Shown in pieces: positions 55,727 through 64,000 of a stretch of 64,000 nucleotides of DNA (its first letter is position 1; each line of letters begins with the position of its first letter). The DNA comes from Blastomussa wellsi (Eukaryota; Cnidaria; Anthozoa; Scleractinia; Plerogyridae): the NCBI GenBank assembly GCA_947652115.1, contig OX393573.1, forward strand, positions 12,995,862 to 13,059,861, given 5' to 3'. The notes beneath the pieces were generated by a model. That model was not told the origin of the DNA. It ran no database searches and saw only the letters and a list, made by a program, of their open reading frames with translations. A program made the translations under genes and the position numbers.

Positions 55727-57350
55727 CGGCTTTTAAGATGTTCTGTCATGTGATTACCTCTAGAAGTAAAACCAGGCTATCTCGTCGTGTGTTCGTCTTT
55801 CAGAATTCTTGTCTTCAGTTGTCTTCGCTGCCCTGGATTATGATTCACATCATTAAGAACCGCTGAAAGACTGGAAAAGAACAAATGTACATGTTAAAAT
55901 GAATGAAAGAACTTTTAAACGAGTCTAATTCAGCACTAAGCTGGCTAAATGCATACTGAATCTCGATCGAGGTGGAATACGAGCGAAACCTAAAACCAAA
56001 ACTACAATTATATTTACAAACAGATATAGAACGCTAGAATAATTTCCTTTCTTGAATCACTAAATTTCTACATATTTTAGTAGTTATCGGGAATTGAAAC
56101 AACACAAATTCACTGAATATGTCTTCGGATCTTAATTGAAAGTATTCGGTAACCTTCGAAAGTCAATCGAAACCTTTCCATAGGTCTTCGGTACTTCGGC
56201 TTTTAAGATGTTCTAACAAATAATTACCTCAAGAAGTAAAACCAGCATATCTTGTCTTGAGTGTTCGTGTTTCAGAATTCATGTCTTCAGTTGTCTTGGC
56301 TGTTCTGGATTATGATTTACATCAGTAAGCAGTGTTGACAGATACTGGAATAGAACACAAATGTACATGTTAAACTGAATGAAAGAACTTTTAAACGATT
56401 TTTGTGAAACTCTTACACCAAGCTGGCGGAATACGAGAGAAATCTCCTAAAACCGAAACTAAAATTATATTTAGAAACAGATACGCCGCTAGAAAAGGTT
56501 ATTTTTTTTAATCGGACTAAGGTTCTACATATTTTAGCAGTTATCGGGAATTGAAACAAAATAAAACCGAACTGTGCATGTCTTCGGTATTCCTTAAAAA
56601 TTTTCGGCGAACTTCGGAAATTAATCGAAACCTTTCCATCTGTCTTCGGTACTTCGGCTTTTAAGATGTTCTATCAAATGATTACCTCAAGAAGTAAAAC
56701 CAGCATATCTTGTCTTGTGTGCTCGTCTTGAAGCATTCTTGTCCTCGCTGTCGTGGAGTATGATTCACATCAGTAAGCAGCGTTGAAAGACTGCAATAGA
56801 AGAAATGTACATGTTAAACTGAATGAAAGAACTTTTAAACGATTTTAATTCAACACTGACACGAAGCTGGCTAAATGTACACTGAATCTCGAAAACAACT
56901 TTTGTCGAGGTGGAACGCGAGCGAAACCCAAAACCGAATGTACAGTTTTATTTACAAACAGACACCGCGCTAGAAAAACTTTATTTTTTTTAATCAAGTT
57001 CCTACATATTTTAGCAGTTATCGGGAATTGATACAAAATAAAAATGAACTGTACATGACTTGAAAATTTTCGGTGATCTTCGGAAATTAATTGAAACCTT
57101 TCCATAGATCTTCGCTGCTTCGGCTTTTAAGATGTTCGGTCATGTGCTCGTCTTTAAGAATTCTTGTCTTATAATTACAGTTTCGGTTTTAGCGTGATTC
57201 ACATCAGTCAGCAGTGTTGAAAGACACTGGAATGGAACACAAATGTACATGTTAAACTGAATGACAGAACTTTTAAACGATTTTAATTTAACACTGACAC
57301 CAAGCTGGCTTAAATTTACAAACAGATGCGCCTCTAGAAAAGGTTATTTT
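55727..57350. repeat. Tandem array of about 465-bp units (3.5 copies)
   Basis: CGGCTTTTAAGATGTTCT begins each unit, at 55727, 56197, 56655 and 57121 (spacings 470, 458 and 466). All four contain ATGTACATGTTAAA followed by TGAATG(A/-)AAGAACTTTTAAACG; three contain ATTTTAG(T/C)AGTTATCGGGAATT. The fourth is truncated. Each unit also has TCTTCGG-type direct repeats near its end. No frame is shared by the units, so it is non-coding, satellite-like DNA. Confidence 0.9.
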
Positions 57351-60300
57351 CATTCATATTGTTTCCAATTTTCATATCCACGTGCGCAAAGATCTAGAAT
57401 AATTTTACATTAAAATGAACGCTCTGACGATCAGAGAGAAAGTTATGGACTCGATTGCAACCTGTCAGATTTTTGTGGATTTATAAATAGACGAACGAGC
57501 GACAAGCTGTTTGTAGAATTTCGTTTTTTAAGGAATATGCAATGTTCCAAAACTATTTCAAAGAAATAAAACGCCGTTCTATTTAATGACATTTAACTTC
57601 ACTACAACTCGTTCAAGCTAATTCCTTTGGGAATTAATTTCACGAATCAAGTTTCCCCTAGAGAAGCGAGCTTTTTGTCGATTGATAAATGGGCGCAGGA
57701 GTGACTTGCTGTCTGTTGAATTCCATTTTTTGTTTGAAAATAATATTCAATGTTCCAAGCCTGGTTTAACAGGCCGTGTTTCGAATGGCCGTTCTAAAAA
57801 AATGACATTTAACGTACCACATGGGCAAAAATCGGACATGTTGAAAAAAAATAAGAGAGAGTTTCTCTGCTTAAAGACTATTTCTTTTAACGATGAGTTT
57901 TCAGGGATTAAAGAACAAAGAAATGTCACACTTTTCCAAGTTGGAGCACCTGAGGGTGTGAAAATTGGTTAATTATTAAACGATCTAAAATCAAGAAATT
58001 TGTATCTATCTTCACAAATAGTAATGGACAATATTTTGAAAAGTGCTTTGAAATATATTCAGCAGAACAGTTTAGTCAGCCCCATTTGTAAATGTTCGAT
58101 TTCAAATTTGCAAGATTTTATTTTAATTTAATTTTTTTCAACTCGTAAAGGCTAATTCCTTTGGGAATTAATTTTCACAAATAGGGGTCACCCAAACGAA
58201 GCGCCCCTTTCACGAATTTTGCAAACTCCAGAGCCACGTTTAGTCATATTTTCCAATACATAAAATCGCATTTGAATCGAATGAAACAACCTGAAGATGG
58301 CTTACTTAAGAAAATTAAAATGCAAGGAGTTCGCTCCCCTCCTTGAACACCATCTAATTTGCATTTTAGTTTTACACGTGGAGGCAAGAAATTAATAAAA
58401 TTCTTGTTACGTTTTGCAAATTATAAATCCACTGTAAATATAAACCTCACAATTTGTCCGATTTCCTTGTCTGAACTCGTAAACTTTCACAAAAGATAAT
58501 TAGCAACATTGAACGCAGAAGTGAACTTTAAGGCAGTTTGAATTTCGCGCGCGCTAGCTTTGAAAATATTGTGTCAAAATGCAATTATCTCTTGCTGGTT
58601 AAAAGGAAATTTGCTACGACCGTTTAAATGCATTAAGTGTTATTTAGAAGAAGCTATTATCCCAAAGAACTAATTCTGTTTAATCTCATGGAAGTGAGTT
58701 TTTCATAAGTCGTAAATGACCTAACCTTTGAAGTTTACAAGAAACCACCGAGGCTAATACATGCGAATAGGGAAGATATTTGTTTACAAACATTTTTTTT
58801 GTTATTTAAATTGCCAACAAGTTAAACAAACGAGCTCTTTGTTTCACCAGCAAATAGTTTTGTGGTTGTCACAATAATAACAATAGGTGACGTCACTGAA
58901 ATCTTTCCTATAGTTAACTGTAAAAAACAATGCTAAACTTCTTATATTTCCTTGTTAAACATGCAAGACTGGATTCTACCGGATGCAAGTTGAAGATACT
59001 TGCTTTGTAGTTCACATATAAACTGCTTTCTGTGCTCCAAATTCAAATTTTATGCAGACATTCAATCAAATAAAGAACAGGTTGGTATTGCGGCGAATAA
59101 TACAAAACTACTTGAAATTTCCAACCAGCAACCACAGGGAAACCAGCCCGCATGTACAAGTTTGTTTCCAATTATGGTACTCACCATGTTACTGGCCTGT
59201 GTTTCTCTCCTCTTGCCAAGTGCTGTCAACTGGAAGGTTTCTTGATGATTTTTACCTGAATATACCGAAAGACAATATCATATCAATATCATTGAATAAT
59301 TGAACCCCTCTCTAAACCGAAACAATTTAATTTCCGTGCGTTATTTAACAGTTATTTATGCAGTTTGTTGATTAAATACGATAACTTTTCGGCTGTGAAT
59401 TATACAAACAAACAACATTTCAATCGATATAACGAAGATCTGTTAAAAAATCGAAAATTTGCAAAAAATAAGTCTGGGGGACTCAAAATTACTGTTTAGT
59501 TCTGGTCTGTCTTCCAAATTAAAGTACGCCCCCGACAACCGAGAAATATTCCCCTCAACAACAACAATACAACAATCTTTATTTGCCTTATAAGTTTAAT
59601 TTGTAAGCGACATTTTTTCGTTAAAATAGATTGAAGGATCGGAGCTCTCAGCAAACAGTGCATATCTGGAAAATAATTTTGTTATCCCTTGGTATCTTAC
59701 CAGCGCGCTTCCTTAAACTACTTAGCGAACGAGGCTTTAAGCTCCGACTTTTGCGCTTGGTTCCAATAAATGTGCTATGAAAGATCAATTCATGTTGGGG
59801 CACCTACTGGATACTTGTTGAACTGATTTGCTTCTTCTCGACAGCTCAATCTTCCTTCAGTGTCACACCGTTAACAAGGTTATTAAACTCTTATAAACTC
59901 TTACCATGTCTCGCGGCTACTCCACCAGAAGTGAGTTCTTGGTCCATACCAGCTCTTCAAGCGCAATGTACTCGGCAATTTCTTCTTAAATTTGATGATT
60001 TTCCTGAAGATTTGTCAACAAATTTCACCCCTTCTTCGAAGGAACCAAACGCAAAGTTCGAACCACGAGGAACCGAAGATTAAAATGCAAATTATAATCC
60101 TCACCTCGATTTTGCATGTGCGAAATGTGAGGCGAGGTTCCCTAGCCATATTGGTCCCTGACTTCACCTTTCCCGAGAACGCTGCGTTGAGGCAGGCTTG
60201 GTTGAAGCCGGAGTAGTCTCAGTGTCTGCGACGCAGGCTACGTAAAAGGACGTTTCGCGAAAAGTTTCTAACATTGATTTTCTTTTCTGAGACTTTCACC

Positions 60301-61348
60301 ACTGTAAGATACCGAGTTAATAATGTCAGAAATGTAGAATATCGGGGGTCACTGACCACATAAAATTCGCGGAAGAACACTCTGAATCGGTAAAATCGGG
60401 CTTCGCCAGTTAAATCAATATGGCTAATTTATCTGTAAGCCCATATAAAATATTGCAAATAAATATCTGAAGTGAAATGTTCTCTGTCGAATATTGTTTA
60501 AGGTTATCTATTTAGTGAATTTGTTCAATTGATGAGGTTTCTAAAAGTTAGCGACCACAATTTCACTCGCATTAAAGCCAAGATGACAGGAAATTTGCAG
60601 CTTTCCAGACTGAATTTTTGTTGAAAATTGTAAATAAAATCTGTTTATGGAAAAAACAACAGAGGGTAAATTGCAAGCAAATTTAACGCAACGGATTCTG
60701 GCCTTCTGTGTGTTTTCCTCAACGCGCACACTCGATGCATGACGTGGCGTGATTTGGCGACACGAATTGCGTGCGCAGTAAGGATGTACAAAAACACTTA
60801 GCGCGTACTTCCAAAAAGGAAGCCTTGTTGAACTTGCTAGTGATACGGGAGCCCTCCAGGGATGACTATTGACTCCCTTTGCCTTTATACGTGTCACAAC
60901 GGCTGAGAGAACTTGTGTAAGGAAAATCGAAACTGGTCATAAAGGTAGACCCGGGGTAGGGGCGATGGGGAAGGAGAGGCTAGAAGGCTTGAAGCAAAGA
61001 AAAATTTAAGGATCGGACGAGCATTGAAGAAGTCTTGGTACAACCAGATGAGTCAATACGAAAAAATGAGAGAATGGCAAAAATGTAAACATTCTGGCAA
61101 TTTTCACCTCTATAATCTTGCTTCCCGTTTTACGTACAAGTATCAGAAGTTCGCACGTTTGGGCGAAACTTATATTATCAATGTTTCATGGCCTCACTTG
61201 CTGATGATAACCGCCTCGCGAAATCGTGACGTCAATTTACAAGCGCCGTGCATTTTTCCGCAGTGTCCCAGAAGTATAGTTCAGTATAGTACCATTAGGG
61301 GTGTCATTTCAGCTTACATAACAAAAGGTTGCCCTATTTTTGACAACA
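57351..61348. other. Long AT-rich region without a recognised gene
   Basis: The stretch CTAATTCCTTTGGGAATTAA occurs twice, at 57618 and 58151, each in a context beginning ACTCGT; the core is itself palindromic (AATTCC..GGAATT). A 60-codon frame at 59000-59245 has one hydrophobic segment (PIMVLTMLLACVSLLLPSAV) but no further support. No exon is called. Confidence 0.4.
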
Positions 61349-61757
61349 GTGCACCTAACCCCAAAATATTGTTTCGCTAAAATAAGCCTTTGCACCAGTT
61401 CGAAACGCATTGCACCCTTTGTTTCTCATTTTTACAAAATTATGTCTATTTATAGCATTCAAAGTTGTGCGTCATTTGTTCCACGACCGAGTCAGAAGGG
61501 GCGTGGGTCTATTCCCTATTTGACGTCACAGACTAATTTGATGCAATTCAAATCAAGTTTTGACGTCAAACAGGGAATAGACCCACGCCCCTTCTGACTC
61601 GGTCGTGGAATAAATGATGCACAGTTTTTCGTAACTTTTTAATGCTATAAATAGTCAGAAATTGGGAAAAAGGAGAAACAAAAGGTGCAATATGTTTCAA
61701 ACTGGTGCAAAGATATATTTTAGCAAAAATAATATTTTGGGGTTAGGAGCAATTTAA
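61349..61757. mobile_element. Foldback MITE family A, copy 3
   Basis: Left end GTGCACCTAACCCCAAAATA, right end TATTTTGGGGTTAGGAGCA (inverse with one change). The central arms CACGACCGAGTCAGAAGGGG / inverse are about 60 bp each with a short loop near 61545. Both arms keep TGACGTCA. Confidence 0.9.
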
Positions 61758-63255
61758 CATTTTTCAGTGTCTGTTTACCAAATTGAGGAAAAGTGTATTT
61801 TCATTTGTTCAGCTTATAGCAATCTTTCTAAAATGTTTCAAACTGTGCCCCTGGTTCTCAGAGGCAACTTTGCTTATCACATATCAAACAATCAAGCTCT
61901 TTCTCAGTACTTCCTTTACTAATCAAAACAAAAGGTGTCTCCGCCAGGCCATTTGCAATAACATACCCTCTATTCATCAGAAATACTACTCTGCACCAGG
62001 AGCCCATTACCTCTACACTAAGTGTCTATTTTGGTATTCCATTTCTGTAATTTTCAATTACACAAAATCTGCCTTTCTCCCCATTTCATGGCTACCATTT
62101 CCGTTCGCTGTTTTCTCTCTGGAGGCCTGAGGAAAATTACACTGTTTACCTTCAGGGCTCCTTTACTGAAATACCTGAAAATAACGCAGCAAAGAAACCT
62201 TCACTGAATACCTACAAACAAATTAAGCCGTGCACGTTGCGCAGCGTTTATGATCCCAATCTTCACAACCGTGTTTCTTTCGCAATACATTTTATGCTCA
62301 ATATCCGCACAACTTTCTTTTACACGACATTAAAGAACCCGAAACCAAACTGAGACTCTGCACCTCACGCTGCGCTAAAATGCTTGTAAGCTGTCACAAT
62401 TCTACTTTATGCTGCGTTAATGGGACGAACTTTGTCCCTGATCGAGTTGTGATCTTAAACTTGGTTTATTTGACTTTCGAATTCCGCTTCAAATTTGTCT
62501 AGACGATGAATAAGTTATATATTCATTCTACATTCAATCTGGTTACAAGAGAGCGTGGGTTCCCGTGGCATCTAGTGCCCCCTTACGTAATAAAACCTTT
62601 TGAGAAAGTTCTCATTCCACTTATCCAAATGCTGACATCCAGGAGGGAATAATTTCTTCTGAAACGTAACGTTAACATTTTGCCAAGATCTTTGGTTGAG
62701 TTCTTAAAAAGGGCCAAAACAGCCAGACTGGAAATTTAAAAGTGAGATAAAGGTGAGTGAAATGCATGTTTAACATAACTATTACACGATTGGAATGCTT
62801 CTTAGATAGATCTAAAGTATACGTATCTGATGTTAATAAATACACTAGAAAGGAGGAAGGGAGGAAATATATTAATGAAGCAGTTTGAGAGCGAACAGCG
62901 ACGAGATTCACCTCTTTGTTGTAGTCGCAAACAAAATTTGGTTTACCTGTTATATTACGGGCAGTCTACATAGTGATTTACTGACTTCTTTTGTCTTGTA
63001 CTCTGCTGCTAAGCAACTTTATTTTTGTCGTCCTAATCGCACACTTAAGGCCTAAGTTAGGAGCGTAGAATCATAAAAATAAAACAAAACAAAAAAATGA
63101 ATAAATAAAAGGCACCGTATGCAATATTTTTTGTCGTTGGTTTAATCCTTGCTATAAAACCTCTAAATTCTAATGCTGCTGTAATTCCATCCAGTGACAT
63201 GTGCCAATGATTTCCACGCTTGCAATTGCATCGTAGGTTGCACTGTGCACAAGGC
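61758..63255. other. Spacer before the GPCR
   Basis: AT-rich, no repeat or exon recognised. It presumably holds the promoter of the receptor gene, but no TATA box or initiator can be singled out. Confidence 0.4.
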
Positions 63256-64000
63256 ATGAAGCTGTCGCCCAGCCTGTCCACCACCAACTTCTCAACAACT
63301 CCGAACAGAACAGAGTTGGCAAACGGAGTTTTCGTCTATGCACCCTGGAAGTCTTCTACTAAGCTTTCATTGTTGATATTGCTGATATCAATTGCGATAA
63401 TAGGTTTACTGGGAAACGTTCTCGTTCTCTGCTACTTAAAATCAAAGAAAAGGACAACTTATTTCATGCAAACTTCTACGTTCGAAAAGAACTTCCATGT
63501 TTATATCAGGAGCTTAGCTATATCTGATATCCTTAGTGATATCATTGCACTTCCACCAATATCTTTTCAGTTGTATTTTGATGTTTTTAATCGCGGTTGG
63601 GGTTGTAGAATACTTCGTTATTTAAATATCCTCTTTCCTTCTGTTACCATGAATAACTTGTTGTTTATTACTATAGAGAGATATCTGTCAACGCGTCGGA
63701 TTCCACGGACGCTCAAGCATTCTACTGTAAAAAACATCGTGATATTTGCATGGTTGGCAGGGTTTATTGTTGTGTTATTTCCAGCCGCAACCTTTCGAGG
63801 GATAAGATTCGACTTAAACAATACGCATTACACTGTCGTTTGCAAGTATGATAACGGCTATCTTCCATTCAGAATAATGTTTGTAAGTTATATAGCTATT
63901 CAATACCTTATCCCTGGTTGCCTCATAATAAGATTGAATGCGTTCCTTATAACAACTTTATGGACAAGGCTGAGGAAAAGAAAGCTGAACATTCAGAGAG
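63256..64000 (+). CDS. Class A (rhodopsin-type) G-protein-coupled receptor, 5' part, runs off window
   Basis: The frame opens at ATG 63256 and is unbroken to the window end (248 codons). The N-terminus has two N-glycosylation sites (NFS at 11, NRT at 17). TM1 about 36-60 has GLLGN (N54 = 1.50); TM2 about 82-105 has LAISD (D91 = 2.50); C117 before TM3 can pair with C196 in the second extracellular loop; TM3 ends in ERY (141-143), the DRY-type G-protein switch; TM4 has W166 (4.50); TM5 about 206-232 has P220 (5.50); then a basic third intracellular loop (RLRKRKL). TM6 and TM7 lie beyond the window. The lack of introns so far is common among cnidarian orphan receptors. The ligand cannot be predicted. 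Confidence 0.9.
   Translation, partial: MKLSPSLSTTNFSTTPNRTELANGVFVYAPWKSSTKLSLLILLISIAIIGLLGNVLVLCYLKSKKRTTYFMQTSTFEKNFHVYIRSLAISDILSDIIALPPISFQLYFDVFNRGWGCRILRYLNILFPSVTMNNLLFITIERYLSTRRIPRTLKHSTVKNIVIFAWLAGFIVVLFPAATFRGIRFDLNNTHYTVVCKYDNGYLPFRIMFVSYIAIQYLIPGCLIIRLNAFLITTLWTRLRKRKLNIQR

Noticed and set aside
59000..59303. Two overlapping 80-codon frames with a hydrophobic segment
   Set aside because: Overlapping frames, no motif, no splice partners identified.

Overview
This is eukaryotic, AT-rich, repeat-dense DNA with a compact exon/long intron layout. The gene families point to an anthozoan cnidarian, probably a stony coral or sea anemone: MS4A/CD20-like four-pass membrane proteins, a rhodopsin-type receptor that looks intronless, DIRS, Penelope, Ty3/gypsy, piggyBac and Tx1-like elements, and many foldback MITEs. 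The organism is inferred from style and cannot be proved from this window.

The left 40 kb is a tandem, same-strand cluster of MS4A/CD20-like tetraspan genes. All mapped introns are phase 0. Gene A (5' end outside the window) has exons at 286-561, 7321-7620 and 10039-10071. A broken exon 1 of another copy lies at 11573-11711. Gene C (17408-29856, five exons, about 294 aa) and gene D (34049-39597, four exons, about 279 aa) look intact. Between them lies a pseudogene (30121-32627) with a stub of exon 1, a 45-bp coding minisatellite with one in-frame TAG, a lost splice donor and a frameshift. The TM3-TM4 loops of A and C are Tyr/Arg/Asp-rich and differ strongly between paralogues; gene D has only a short hydrophobic link there. 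The C-terminal tails are Pro/Gln/Gly-rich, with PPxY motifs in A and D.

The introns of this cluster hold large transposons. A complete, apparently young Ty3/gypsy element (1495-5955) has identical 108-bp LTRs, a 5-bp target duplication, a tRNA-Leu primer site and an unbroken 1360-codon gag-pol. A complete piggyBac element (25960-28493) has TTAA flanks, terminal inverted repeats and an intact transposase. A decayed Tx1/L1-like LINE (19235-22060) is interrupted by a foldback MITE. Smaller MITEs with TA, 7-bp or 8-bp target duplications are scattered throughout.

From 39.6 to 63.2 kb I recognise no intact host gene. The region holds three tRNA-Thr-like relics, a long TAA microsatellite, a minus-strand LINE fragment, a DIRS-like relic with a nested MITE, a long degenerate APE-type LINE, an unusual TTAA-flanked inverted-repeat element carrying the GIY-YIG end of a Penelope-like element, a cluster of three E2F-like sites and a roughly 465-bp tandem array. 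At the right edge an open reading frame for a class A GPCR (63256 to beyond 64000) begins and runs out of the window.

The gene products probably act at membranes. MS4A-like proteins are tetraspans with sensing or channel-modulating roles in vertebrates, and the GPCR is an orphan receptor. No pathway linking them can be read from the sequence.
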